NCBI RefSeq assembly: GCF_002803515.1
Contig: NZ_PHQX01000001.1
Coordinates: forward strand, 1,116,001 to 1,180,000
From: Stenotrophomonas lactitubi
Lineage (GTDB): Bacteria; Pseudomonadota; Gammaproteobacteria; Xanthomonadales; Xanthomonadaceae
Reading direction: 5' to 3'
Length of the DNA stretch: 64,000 bases
Of this stretch, positions 41,508 through 49,811 are shown piece after piece. The translations under genes were made by a program, and so were the position numbers. The first letter of the stretch is position 1. The number at the start of each line of letters is the position of its first letter. The notes beneath the pieces were generated by a model, which was not told the origin of the DNA, did not search any database, and saw only the letters and a program-made list of their open reading frames with translations.

Positions 41508-42053
41508 ATGAACATGAAACCTGGCATCGCGCTGGCGTTGCTGCTGGTCGCGCCGCTGGCATCGGCGCAGGTCTACAAGTGCAAGGGTGCGTCCGGTGAG
41601 ACCACCTACTCGCAGAACGCCTGTGCCGCGGGCGCGGAGCCGATGAAGCTGCGCTCCAACCGCGCCGCATCGGAATCGGTTGGCGAGCTTGCCAACCGCA
41701 CCGCGGTCTACCGCACTGCCGAAATGAATGACGCCGGCATTGCCGAGCGCAACTGCCTGCAGAGCGAGCAGTCGCGCATCTATGGCCCGTTCGAATCGCG
41801 CAGCCAGGCGGTCAATCGGCAGGTGGCCGATCTGAACCGGCAACTGGCTGCTGCCAGCAGCAATCTGGCCGGCGCCACCAGCGAATCTGGCATCCGCGCG
41901 CAGATTTCCAGTCTGCAGCAGTCGTTGAGCTCGGAACGGACCTCGGCCGACAGCCAGATGTCGACAGCGCGCGAGCGTTGTTCGAGCGCGCGTCGCGACC
42001 GCGAAAAAGAGGTGCACGAGAAGTACTCGAACGCGCCAGCGTCTTCTTCCTGA
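41508..42053 (+). CDS. Exported DUF4124 domain protein
   Basis: 181 residues. The signal peptide (to about 21, ASAQ) is followed by VYKCKGASGETTYSQNACAAG, the DUF4124 pattern with two cysteines, then a long coiled coil (about 95-165, RQVADLNRQLAAASSNLAGA). The start at 41508 has GGACAGGAGG upstream. Probably periplasmic; role unknown, common in xanthomonads. Confidence 0.85.
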   Translation: MNMKPGIALALLLVAPLASAQVYKCKGASGETTYSQNACAAGAEPMKLRSNRAASESVGELANRTAVYRTAEMNDAGIAERNCLQSEQSRIYGPFESRSQAVNRQVADLNRQLAAASSNLAGATSESGIRAQISSLQQSLSSERTSADSQMSTARERCSSARRDREKEVHEKYSNAPASSS

Positions 42054-42062
42054 TCGCAGCTG

Positions 42063-42704
42063 TCATGCAGTCAGCTGCGAAGGAGCGTCAGCACGGAAAT
42101 TGCGCGCCACCGGAATGGTGGTGCCCACATAGTGGCGGAACAGGTAGATCAGCGGTGCCCAGCGCTGCACGTCGATATGCTGGGTACCTGCAATGGTGAT
42201 CGCCTCGTGTGCATGTACCCGGCAGATCCGTCCTTCGACGATCATGAAGCCCTGATCCTGCGTTCCGCTGGGTCGATGCGAGGCAAGCAGCGCGACCTCC
42301 ACCTGCAGCGGGCATTCGGCGATCGCCGGTGGTGCAACCTGCACCGAGTCGACGCGGGTGAAGCCGCCCAGTGCGAACTTGTCACGCACATGCACGTAGC
42401 CCCTATCACGCTTCGAATCCGGCACAGGGGTGCGCGCGGTGGCGCGGGCGATGGCTTCAACCTGCGTCGCCTGGGTGGCCTCGGCAAAGTTCAGGACGCA
42501 TTCGCCGCGTGCCAGAAGATTGCTGCAACCCTGGCCCTGTTCGCCGATGCCGAGCACCACGCGGTCGGCCAACGCCCAGAATGAAGAAAGCGGGCTGATG
42601 TTCGCGCTGCCGTCTTCGTTCAGCGTGGTCATCAGCACCACCGGCGTTCCCGGATAGAGCACGGAGGGAGTGATACAGCGGCGTTGGATGTCTTCTGCTC
42701 GCAT
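42063..42704 (-). CDS. Flavin reductase-like FMN-binding protein
   Basis: 213 residues. PGTPVVLMTTLNEDGSANISPLSSFWALADRVVLGIG is the split-barrel flavin reductase (DIM6/NTAB) start, and LNFAEATQATQVEAIA and FVEGRICRVHAHEAI-like parts follow. It probably reduces or binds FMN for an oxidoreductase. It is divergent from an ArsR-type regulator with 105 bp between starts, so it is probably its target. Confidence 0.87.
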   Translation of the reverse strand: MRAEDIQRRCITPSVLYPGTPVVLMTTLNEDGSANISPLSSFWALADRVVLGIGEQGQGCSNLLARGECVLNFAEATQATQVEAIARATARTPVPDSKRDRGYVHVRDKFALGGFTRVDSVQVAPPAIAECPLQVEVALLASHRPSGTQDQGFMIVEGRICRVHAHEAITIAGTQHIDVQRWAPLIYLFRHYVGTTIPVARNFRADAPSQLTA

Positions 42705-42809
42705 GCTGGAAGTTGTGGGTTGCGGGCGATCACTGTGCCCTGTGCAAGCGCGCGGAAGCTTCGATCCAGGTCGAATGATGCGTGGCAGGACGCATGCCAC
42801 AATGCGGCC

Positions 42810-43514
42810 ATGGTCCAGACCTCCCGCGCTTTCATCAATGTCGGCACATTGGTCGGTGACCACGCACGCGCGGCCATGCTGTTGACGTTGATGGATGGCC
42901 GCGCACACACGGCATCCGAGCTGGCTGGCGTGGCCGGCATCTCGCCGCAGACGGCAAGCAGTCATCTGCGGCGGTTGCTCGATGGCGGCATCCTGGCCGT
43001 GGCGGTGCAGGGACGCCACCGTTATCACCGGCTCGCCTCGACCGAAGTCGCCGACATGCTGGAAGGCATCCTGCGTTTCAGCGATCAACGGCCGCCGCTC
43101 TCTCCACGAAGCGTGCGGGTCGATGCCGGCTTCCGCCGGGCGCGTACCTGCTATCGGCACCTGGCCGGTGAATACGCCGTCGCCATCTCCGACCACCTGC
43201 TGAGCACCGGAGCGATCACCGCGGCGGCAGACCACTGGCAGATCTCGGCTCATGGCGCCGACGTCCTGCGCGCCGTGGGCGAGCCGCTGGCAGAGCTGAT
43301 CGCGCGATCACCGCAGGTGAAGCCCGAGCGCTACTGCCGAGGGTGCCTGGACTGCACCGAACGTCGCCCGCACATGGCCGGCATGGTCGGCGAAGCCCTG
43401 TTGGAGAGCTTCCTGCAGAACCGCTGGCTGCATTGCCTCGAGGGGCGTCGCGAACTGCGGCTCACACCCGCCGGGCAGGAAGCGTTCCGTAGGCTGTTCG
43501 AGCTAAGCACCTGA
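42810..43514 (+). CDS. ArsR-type winged-helix regulator
   Basis: 234 residues. The N-terminal winged helix, MLLTLMDGRAHTASELAGVAGISPQTASSHLRRLLDGGILAVAVQGRHRYHRLA (about 23-75), is a clear ArsR-like domain. The C-terminal half has a Cys pair in YCRGCLDCTERRPH that could sense metal or redox state. It faces the flavin reductase gene; a local regulator of that gene is likely. Confidence 0.86.
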   Translation: MVQTSRAFINVGTLVGDHARAAMLLTLMDGRAHTASELAGVAGISPQTASSHLRRLLDGGILAVAVQGRHRYHRLASTEVADMLEGILRFSDQRPPLSPRSVRVDAGFRRARTCYRHLAGEYAVAISDHLLSTGAITAAADHWQISAHGADVLRAVGEPLAELIARSPQVKPERYCRGCLDCTERRPHMAGMVGEALLESFLQNRWLHCLEGRRELRLTPAGQEAFRRLFELST

Positions 43515-43647
43515 GACCCACCATGTGCCCCTGTCAGTCTCAGCCGGCCACGACATGGCGACGGGGTATGGTCGAGTTCTGGTCTTCGGGAGCAGCAATG
43601 GCAGGCAAGGACATGAGGGGCTGCATGCACGATGCAGCTGGCGGGCA

Positions 43648-43917
43648 ATGAGCAGATCCACCGCAGATGTGCGCTGGCTTACATTCCGGTTGAAGAACGG
43701 GCAGTCCATCGGCCCCGATCAACTGAAGGACGGCTGGGTCCTCGCCTCGGAGAGCCGTCATTGTGATGTGCGCCGCGAGCGCATCGAGGGCGCTGGCGTG
43801 GTCTATGCGCTGTATGGCCCGCCGGATCTTCCGTCGCCCCGCCGCGCCGAGCTGCGCATGCGCGACTTCCTCATGCGCTCCGGGTATACCTTCACCATGG
43901 GTACGCTCGGCCACTGA
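43648..43917 (+). CDS. Small hypothetical protein
   Basis: 89 residues from the ATG at 43648: VRWLTFRLKNGQSIGPDQLKDGWVLASESRHCDVRRE and ending MRDFLMRSGYTFTMGTLGH. No domain recognised. The ribosome site is weak, so an upstream start in the same frame (from 43525) is possible. Confidence 0.5.
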   Translation: MSRSTADVRWLTFRLKNGQSIGPDQLKDGWVLASESRHCDVRRERIEGAGVVYALYGPPDLPSPRRAELRMRDFLMRSGYTFTMGTLGH

Positions 43918-44023
43918 TCCGTTCGGCCATTGCCACGCTTGGATCTGTCGCCGGTGCGGACGGCACCGACAGCAACGGAAGGCGCGAACCGGCTCCCGGG
44001 CTGGGAGCCGGCCGGAGTGCAGG

Positions 44024-44224
44024 TCAGGGCGACGGGCAATCCGTTTCCCTGCAGAGGCGATACTGGAGGTCGCACTGTGCAGAAGTGGGGCCACCGGGAT
44101 TATGGGTGGCACGCAGGCACTGCTGATACTTCAGGTCGCAGAATTCGCAGGTGCCGGCAGCGAATGCGAAACCTGAAACTGCTACAGCAAGGAACATCAT
44201 GGTCTTCAAGGTCGTCTTGATCAT
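44024..44224 (-). CDS. Small exported Cys-rich protein
   Basis: 66 residues. A signal peptide (to about 23, GFAFA) is followed by a 40-residue mature part with six cysteines: CEFCDLKYQQC and later QCDLQYRLCRETDC. AGGAC lies 7 bp before the ATG at 44224. The even cysteine number suggests three periplasmic disulfides. Unrecognised family. Confidence 0.72.
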   Translation of the reverse strand: MIKTTLKTMMFLAVAVSGFAFAAGTCEFCDLKYQQCLRATHNPGGPTSAQCDLQYRLCRETDCPSP

Positions 44225-44313
44225 CACGTCAGTCCTTTGTCTGCCCTTCAATGGGCGAGGCAACAATAGCAGTGGTTGCCCGGCACGCCTGGTGCGCTGC
44301 GGCAAGGTACGGA

Positions 44314-45429
44314 TCACAACGACGTTCTTGCTGCCCTCAGCGCCTCGACTACCTGTGAATCCGTAAAGCCGCAGTGGCCTTCGCCCACCACAGGCAGGAC
44401 GCGCAACAATGCCGTTGCACCTGCGCGCCTGGCCAGTTGCGGATACACCGTCTGCATGCGCGGCACGATGCTCGTGTCATTGTTGTTGAACTGGATCACC
44501 AGCGGTCGCCTGACCGCGCCGGTCAATGCCAGCTTGCCGCGCATATATCGCTGTGCCAGCGTGACCGCCGCGCGCCGCTGCACGCCTGCGTTGAACGCGT
44601 TGTCGTCACCGAATCCGCGGTAGACCGTCGCAAGGTTGCCGACCGGCATGCCGCCAGCGCGCTTCGCCAGTTCGTGCAGGATCATCGCGTGCAGGCTGAT
44701 CGTGCCCGGCAATGCCTCGGCGCTTACCTGCAGCCGTGTGGCCAGTTGCGCAGCGACGGCCGGTCGAGTCTGAAGCGCGGCAGCGATGCCTTGATACAGC
44801 GGCATCTGCGATAGCGCCGCCGCTTCTGCCGATGCCAGCCCCTGGCGGGGCAGCCCTTCGGCCTCGGGGAAGAAATAATCGAACGCCACCAGTGTGGTCA
44901 GCAGGTCATTGGCCAACTGCTCGCCGGGCAGGTTGGCGCCGCACAGCGACACGCCGCCGCTGTAGTGCTGCGGCAGGCGTTCGAGGGTGGCGATGGCTAC
45001 TGCGCCACCCATCGAAAAGCCGAGGATCCAGGTGCGATGTACGTCCTTCAATTCGGACAGGGCCTGCACGCGCAGGCGTTCCATGTCGTCGATCGCATCT
45101 GCCACTGCCCAGCCCTGGCTGCCATAGGCGCTCTGGGCAACGGCGTAGCCCGCTGCAAGCAGGCCGGCGGTGCTGTCGTTGGCCGGCATCGGTGAAGGCT
45201 GCGGCGAGCCGACTGGCTCATAGCCATGCGCCAGCATCACCAGTTCACCGTTCCAGCCGGCGGGCACGTCCAGGCGCCAGCGTGCGCCCTGCAGTTCGCC
45301 GCTGGAGGTGCGCGGCGTGGCTGCGGGCGCGGCAGACAGCAGGGGGTGCGGCAGCAGCAGGGCAAATGCCAGGGCGAGTCGGTGGAGCGTGCGTGTCCTG
45401 GGCATCGCTGGGGCGGGTGTGGTTGGCAT
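44314..45429 (-). CDS. Exported alpha/beta hydrolase
   Basis: 371 residues with a signal peptide (to about 34, SAAPA). MLAHGYEPVG (oxyanion-hole His-Gly), the nucleophile elbow GFSMGGA (about 143-149) and a C-terminal GEGHCGF with the probable catalytic His are visible, so a complete serine hydrolase. It belongs to a peptidase/esterase-like group with large cap insert. Substrate unknown. Start at 45429 has GAGGGG upstream. Confidence 0.83.
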   Translation of the reverse strand: MPTTPAPAMPRTRTLHRLALAFALLLPHPLLSAAPAATPRTSSGELQGARWRLDVPAGWNGELVMLAHGYEPVGSPQPSPMPANDSTAGLLAAGYAVAQSAYGSQGWAVADAIDDMERLRVQALSELKDVHRTWILGFSMGGAVAIATLERLPQHYSGGVSLCGANLPGEQLANDLLTTLVAFDYFFPEAEGLPRQGLASAEAAALSQMPLYQGIAAALQTRPAVAAQLATRLQVSAEALPGTISLHAMILHELAKRAGGMPVGNLATVYRGFGDDNAFNAGVQRRAAVTLAQRYMRGKLALTGAVRRPLVIQFNNNDTSIVPRMQTVYPQLARRAGATALLRVLPVVGEGHCGFTDSQVVEALRAARTSL

Positions 45430-45587
45430 TGGCTTTGCCCCTCGGTGCGATCAATTGCCGGCTTGCCGGCAGGATGTGTCGCTTGTATAGCGCCGCCCCG
45501 GCACGGCGGCCAGTGCCGCGCACAGCAGGGTCGAATCCGATACGATCTGGCATATCTGTCTCCTTTCGTTTGACCTGGAGTCCCGTC

Positions 45588-46421
45588 ATGGCCGATCGTC
45601 TCGCCATCCTGCTCGAACGCTTCGCAGTCACCGCCTCGGTGTTCCATGCCGGCGCGCTGTGTGGCATCAACAGTCTCGAAGGAGAGGGCGAGGCCGGCCA
45701 GCTGCATCTGGTGCGGCGCGGTCCATTGCAGGTCAGCCATGGCGGGCAGACGGTGCAGGTCGATGTTCCCAGCCTGCTGCTGTATCCGCGCCCGATGCCG
45801 CACCGCTTCCATACCGATCCCCAGCACGGCGCCGACATGGCCTGCGCCAATCTCCATTTCGAAGGTGGCAGGCTCAACCCGATCAGTGCGGCGCTGCCCG
45901 ATTTCATCTGCCTGCCCTTGGCCGATCTGTACGGCGGCCATGCCGCCCTGGAGCTGCTGTTCGAGGAGGCATTCGAGCAACGTTGCGGTCGAGCGGTGAT
46001 GGTCAACCGCCTGTTCGAGGTGGTGATGATCCAGGTGCTGCGGCAGCTGATGGAGGGGGGCGAGATGCGCGGCGGCCTGTTCGCCGGGCTCGGCCACCCA
46101 CGCCTGCGGTTGGCGCTGGTGGCGATGCATGAGGCACCGGCCCAGGCCTGGACACTGGAGGATCTGGCTGACGTTGCAGGCATGTCACGCAGCGTGTTCG
46201 CCGCCAGTTTCCGCGAGGCCATGGGAACCACCCCCGGGCATTATCTGCAGGGGTGGCGGGTCGGCCTGGCGCAGCAGGCGTTGCGCCAGGGCCGACCGTT
46301 GAAACGGATCGCCGACGAGGTCGGCTATGGCAGCGAGGCGGCGTTGTCGCGAGCGTTCAAGGCGCACACCGGGCAATCGCCACGGCAGTGGCGGGGGCAG
46401 GCGCGCGTCGCTGCCGGTTGA
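45588..46421 (+). CDS. AraC family transcriptional regulator
   Basis: 277 residues. An N-terminal cupin-like sensor (LVRRGPLQVSHGGQTVQVDVPSLLLYPRPMPHRF) precedes the two-helix-turn-helix AraC domain, WTLEDLADVAGMSRSVFAASFREAMGTTPGHYLQGWRV (from about 188), ending RIADEVGYGSEAALSRAFKAHTGQSPRQWR. Good CTGGAG site before the ATG at 45588. It is divergent from the hydrolase gene and may control it. Confidence 0.9.
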   Translation: MADRLAILLERFAVTASVFHAGALCGINSLEGEGEAGQLHLVRRGPLQVSHGGQTVQVDVPSLLLYPRPMPHRFHTDPQHGADMACANLHFEGGRLNPISAALPDFICLPLADLYGGHAALELLFEEAFEQRCGRAVMVNRLFEVVMIQVLRQLMEGGEMRGGLFAGLGHPRLRLALVAMHEAPAQAWTLEDLADVAGMSRSVFAASFREAMGTTPGHYLQGWRVGLAQQALRQGRPLKRIADEVGYGSEAALSRAFKAHTGQSPRQWRGQARVAAG

Positions 46422-46424
46422 GTG

Positions 46425-46817
46425 TCACCCCAGCGCGAGCCGGGTCAGCTTCATGCCGGCGAACAGCCCGGCCAGGCCCAGGGCTACCGAGCCGCCCGCG
46501 TAGAGTGCGGCCAGGCCATGCTGGCCCCGCTGCAGCAGCAGGCCGGTTTCCAGGGAAAAGGTGGAGAACGTGGTGTAGCCGCCAAGAATGCCGGTGGCCA
46601 GCAGCAGGCGCAGTTGCGGCGAGGCGCCGTTGCGCAGGGCAAATGCCTCCACCACCACACCCATCAGCAAGGCGCCGCTGATGTTGACCAGAAAGGTCGA
46701 CCAGGGCCACGAACTGCCGACGGCGACGCGGGCGCCGATCAGATTGCAGGCGTGACGTAGACAGGCGCCGACACCGCCGCCCAGGAATACCAGCACATAG
46801 TTGTTCAACGTCTGCAT
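46425..46817 (-). CDS. crcB: Fluoride channel CrcB/Fluc
   Basis: 130 residues with four membrane helices. The Fluc hallmarks GGGVGACLRH (about 13-22), WPWSTFLVNISGALLMG (N in the pore helix) and GGYTTFSTFS (about 78-87) are intact. It exports fluoride as a dual-topology dimer. A fluoride riboswitch lies in its 5' region (46903-46958), which decides that the start is 46817 and not further upstream. Confidence 0.95.
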   Translation of the reverse strand: MQTLNNYVLVFLGGGVGACLRHACNLIGARVAVGSSWPWSTFLVNISGALLMGVVVEAFALRNGASPQLRLLLATGILGGYTTFSTFSLETGLLLQRGQHGLAALYAGGSVALGLAGLFAGMKLTRLALG

Positions 46818-46902
46818 TGCTTGCCTCGAGTGCGTGTTCGCAGGTTCGACGGCGTACGCAATGGCGGGCAATGCCTGCCATCGACGAACGCCGGGTTCGT
46901 CG

Positions 46903-46958
46903 CAGCAGGAGCCATCAGCCATCTCAGGCGGTTATCGGGGGAGCCCCATCCCCATCGG
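46903..46958 (-). ncRNA. Fluoride riboswitch (crcB motif)
   Basis: Read on the minus strand it has GGGGATGGGGCTCCCCC followed by GGCTGATGGCTCCTGCTG, the conserved GATGG...CUCCC and CUGAUGGCUCCUGCUG blocks of the crcB motif. It lies about 86 bp upstream of crcB in the same orientation, the standard arrangement for fluoride-induced expression. Confidence 0.9.
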
Positions 46959-46984
46959 CAGCCATGCTACCAGCGCGCGATGGG

Positions 46985-47425
46985 TCAGGGCAGGGCAGTC
47001 ATCACCACGCGTGCGACCTTGCCGCGGCTGACGCCCTCCATCAGCAGGTCATGGGCCATCAGCCCCAGCGTGGCCTCACGCCGGTAGCCGACCTCCAGGC
47101 CTCGCTCGGCAAGGATGTGGGCGACCAGCTCATAGGCCGCTTGCCAGACATCCAGATGGGCTTCGCTGGGCATGTGCATGTAGGCCGTGCCGCGTTCGCC
47201 GACACCCCGTCCCAACGGGCCGAACAGCAGCTCCCGCGGGTCCAGCTTCACCGCATCGGCGATGCGGAACAGCTGTTCGGCTTTCACGTGGTTGGCTTTG
47301 ACGTGGTCGTTGAGCCAGTTGCTGACCGTTGCCGTCGTCGTTTCGGCGGCACGCGCCAGGTCGGCCGGGCGTGCATGCCCGGCGTCCTTCATGGCGACCG
47401 CGAGTCGTTGTCCAAGAGTATTCAT
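46985..47425 (-). CDS. XRE family CI-like repressor
   Basis: 146 residues. N-terminal helix-turn-helix: LGQRLAVAMKDAGHARPADLARAAETTTATVSNWLNDHVK (about 4-45), then AEQLFRIADAVKLDPRELLFG. The C-terminal 70 residues are not a peptidase domain, so no self-cleavage is expected. It is divergent from a Cro-like gene, and the motif AAGCCAGCTT begins 7 bp upstream of its ATG, suggesting autoregulation. Confidence 0.85.
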   Translation of the reverse strand: MNTLGQRLAVAMKDAGHARPADLARAAETTTATVSNWLNDHVKANHVKAEQLFRIADAVKLDPRELLFGPLGRGVGERGTAYMHMPSEAHLDVWQAAYELVAHILAERGLEVGYRREATLGLMAHDLLMEGVSRGKVARVVMTALP

Positions 47426-47431
47426 CTATGC

Positions 47432-47441
47432 AAGCCAGCTT
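47432..47441. promoter_or_regulatory. Operator candidate AAGC-NN-GCTT, site 1
   Basis: AAGCCAGCTT between the two divergent regulator genes. The same AAGC-NN-GCTT core forms the centre of the 20-bp palindrome at 47755-47774. Confidence 0.5.
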
Positions 47442-47503
47442 AACGCGTGGAATCGAAAGAGGCCTTGGCGCAAGAATAAGTTTGATGATGAAAGGGATCG
47501 AAA

Positions 47504-47713
47504 ATGGACGAATTCTGGAGCAAGCGGCAGGTCCGCACGCGGCTGGGCTTTTCCACCGACGCAGAGCTCGCCAAGCTGTTTGGAATCAGCAGATCCGCTG
47601 TCTCGCAATGGCCCAGAGGCTTTCCCATTCCGCCGCTGAGGCGCTACATCCTGCAGCAGCGGTACCCGGCGCTGTTCCCTCTGGATCAGGACCCGAACGA
47701 TGAAACCGCTTGA
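47504..47713 (+). CDS. Cro/YdaS-like DNA-binding protein
   Basis: 69 residues. RLGFSTDAELAKLFGISRSAVSQWPRGFPIPPLRRYIL is a YdaS/Cro-type helix-turn-helix, in the position of cro opposite a CI-like gene. No phage structural genes follow, so this is a relic of an immunity region or a domesticated switch. Confidence 0.82.
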   Translation: MDEFWSKRQVRTRLGFSTDAELAKLFGISRSAVSQWPRGFPIPPLRRYILQQRYPALFPLDQDPNDETA

Positions 47714-47754
47714 GATGCGTCCAAGGCTGTCGCAGACAGACCGCTAAGGTCAAT

Positions 47755-47774
47755 TTGCTAAGCATGCTTAGCAA
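47755..47774. promoter_or_regulatory. 20-bp perfect palindrome, operator site 2
   Basis: TTGCTAAGCATGCTTAGCAA, perfectly symmetric, 41 bp behind the Cro-like gene and just before an AATATAGG that could be a -10 box. The core AAGC-AT-GCTT matches site 1. Confidence 0.65.
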
Positions 47775-48065
47775 TATAGGCAGAATCGATCGCCCCCGCT
47801 CGCAGCGATGGCCTGATCTGTGATGGGCACCCGGGTTCGTTGGCGAGCAGTGTCGACATCGGCACGGAGATTCCCGATCCCCTTCGTCACGGCCTTTCAT
47901 GAACGATTAATAATTTCAATCGCGAAAGTCGTGCCCTGTAATTGACGTGTCGTGAAATCTATGACTAATTGGCATCAACCGGTTGTGAAGGCCGGGAGTC
48001 TTTCAGTAGCTCGCAAGTGAATTGGTCGACCGTCAACGATGCAGAACAAGTCAAACGGAGGTCGT
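47775..48065. other. Intergenic region upstream of 48066
   Basis: A mixed-composition stretch with AT-rich parts around 47900-47960 that may hold the promoter of the next gene. No gene, repeat or further operator seen. Confidence 0.45.
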
Positions 48066-48302
48066 ATGGAATACGGCATGCATGGCTTGGCTGAACGGGT
48101 ACGCCGCGAACTGGAAGCCAGTTATCACAAACACGGATGCGGTCCGGCGTTCTGGGATACCTACCAGCAGGTGCTTGATCGTCTGGTTCCGCAGGGGACC
48201 GGGCGGACCGATGTCACCAACGAAATGGCGCTGATCATCGAACAACTGGGCATCGTCCGTCGCGCCCAGCTGGTACCGCCGCGCCCGGGCGACCCGGGCT
48301 GA
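48066..48302 (+). CDS. Small conserved protein, unknown
   Basis: 78 residues: MEYGMHGLAERVRRELEASYHKHGCGPAFWDTYQQVLDRLVPQG, helical and soluble. Start at 48066 has ACGGAGG just upstream. It is convergent with the CcoG-like gene (1 bp between stops). No domain recognised. Confidence 0.65.
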   Translation: MEYGMHGLAERVRRELEASYHKHGCGPAFWDTYQQVLDRLVPQGTGRTDVTNEMALIIEQLGIVRRAQLVPPRPGDPG

Positions 48303-48303
48303 C

Positions 48304-49353
48304 TCAGAACAGGCGCCAGACGCCACAGGCCAACAGCGCCAGCAGCATCGATGCGAGGACAGTGGTGCGGGGGCGCCACCACCGGCGCGGCTGGCCTGCC
48401 ATCACCTGCGGGCTGCAATAGCGCACCAGGCCGGGACCGAAGCCCGCCTGATGCTGCTGCCGGGTGCAGGCTTCCAGACAGGCGCCGCAGGCCAGGCAAT
48501 CGGCCTGTGGACCATGGCGGATGTCCAGTTGCATCGGGCAGGCGCGTACGCAGGCCATGCAATCGATGCAGTCGCCCAGCCGATCCGCACTGAAGGTCGG
48601 CATCGGTCCGGCCAGCAGTGGATGTGCGGCACGGAAAACGTAGTCCTGCGCGGTGGTCGGGTCGAGCAGGCCACGACCGCGCCCGAGCACACCGCCCAAT
48701 GCCGGCGGGCGGGCGCCGCGTGGCTCGCCACGGCGTGGGTCATACAGCATGCGCGGGGTGTGCGGGTCGGTCAGCAACGGCTGCATGCGCGCGAACGGAC
48801 AGAGCGATCGGCACACCTGTTCGCGCAGGAACCCGGCGTTGCCCCAGGTGGCGCCGGCATAGAACAGCACCCAGAAGGTCTCCCAGCCGCTCCAGCTGCC
48901 ATCGAACGCGCCGGCGACCAGTTCGCGGATCGGACTGAACAGTCCTACGAAGGTGATTCCGGTCCACAGCGACAGCAGCAACCAGACCACGTGGGTGAGC
49001 GGCCGCGCTGCCTGCGCGGGCAGGACGCGGGCCAGGGCCTGCGCGATCCCATCGAAGGCCCGTGTCCACAGTGTCTGTGGGCAGGCATGCCCGCACCACA
49101 CGCGGCCGGCCAGATGGGTGAGCAGGGCCAGACCCACCGCCATCACCGCCAGCAGGCCCAGCAGCACGCCGATGTCATCCGGCCACAGGGTCCACGCGAA
49201 CAGGTCGAAGCGGCGCGCGTTGAGGTCCAGCAGCAGGGCCTGCCGCCCATTCCATTGCAGCCACGGCAGGGCATGGAACAGGATCAGCAGTGCCAGGCCC
49301 AGCGCACGGCGCCAACGCCATGGGTGCGGTGGCGGGCTAGTGGCGACGCTCAT
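48304..49353 (-). CDS. CcoG/FixG-like 4Fe-4S membrane protein (short form)
   Basis: 349 residues. Five membrane segments, the GRVWCGHACPQTLW block (about 84-97) and LCPFARMQ are typical of CcoG/RdxA, which reduces copper for cbb3-type cytochrome oxidase assembly. Two ferredoxin motifs are complete (Cys262, 265, 268, 272 and Cys286, 289, 292, 296). The usual C-terminal Ig-like domain is absent; instead the chain ends with one membrane helix, so it is about 120 residues shorter than CcoG. It overlaps its upstream neighbour (ATGA) and shares a promoter region with an ANR box. Confidence 0.85.
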   Translation of the reverse strand: MSVATSPPPHPWRWRRALGLALLILFHALPWLQWNGRQALLLDLNARRFDLFAWTLWPDDIGVLLGLLAVMAVGLALLTHLAGRVWCGHACPQTLWTRAFDGIAQALARVLPAQAARPLTHVVWLLLSLWTGITFVGLFSPIRELVAGAFDGSWSGWETFWVLFYAGATWGNAGFLREQVCRSLCPFARMQPLLTDPHTPRMLYDPRRGEPRGARPPALGGVLGRGRGLLDPTTAQDYVFRAAHPLLAGPMPTFSADRLGDCIDCMACVRACPMQLDIRHGPQADCLACGACLEACTRQQHQAGFGPGLVRYCSPQVMAGQPRRWWRPRTTVLASMLLALLACGVWRLF

Positions 49354-49631
49354 CCCAGTGGCTCCTCATCCTCTTCGCTCGGCATCGGCCGCAGCAGGTA
49401 GCCGGTCACCGCGCTGGAAAGTGCGGTGACGGCCCAGAACATGAAGAACCCTGCGGTGTAGCCCAGCTCACGGCTGATGGCCGTACCCGGGAAGCTGATT
49501 GCCTGCAGCCGCAGTGGATCGACGAAGGCGAAGAACACCACGCAGGCCAGGCCGGCGGCGATGAAGCTGGGCCACAGGACTGCGCCCCACTGCTGGATAC
49601 GCCGCTGGCGGCTGGAAAACGGTGTGTTCAT
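49350..49631 (-). CDS. Small membrane protein of the CcoG-like operon
   Basis: 93 residues, two membrane helices at about 20-42 and 57-80 (GLACVVFFAFVDPLRL, GYTAGFFMFWAVTALSSAVTGYLL). It is coupled to the CcoG-like gene by overlapping stop/start. Start at 49631 is the only ATG giving this topology; no strong ribosome site. Likely an accessory membrane part of the same low-oxygen function. Confidence 0.7.
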   Translation of the reverse strand: MNTPFSSRQRRIQQWGAVLWPSFIAAGLACVVFFAFVDPLRLQAISFPGTAISRELGYTAGFFMFWAVTALSSAVTGYLLRPMPSEEDEEPLG

Positions 49632-49746
49632 GCGGGTTCGGGTTGAAGAAGAGGGCGGCGCGTATACTTCGCCGTGGTTGGCGCAGCATCCGCAGGGCAT
49701 GCTTCCTGCAAGCGTGCCAGCCTAGGTGCGCCCCCGTGCGCTGACA

Positions 49747-49760
49747 TTGATCTGGATCAA
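49747..49760. promoter_or_regulatory. ANR/FNR box, divergent
   Basis: TTGATCTGGATCAA matches the full consensus TTGAT-N4-ATCAA. It lies between the CcoG-like operon and the truncated hemoglobin gene. If placed at -41.5, transcription of the hemoglobin gene would begin near 49795. Confidence 0.85.
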
Positions 49761-49811
49761 CAGTAGTGGTGGCGGCCTGCGGCACACTGCCGATCCGCAT
49801 TTGGTGCCCTG

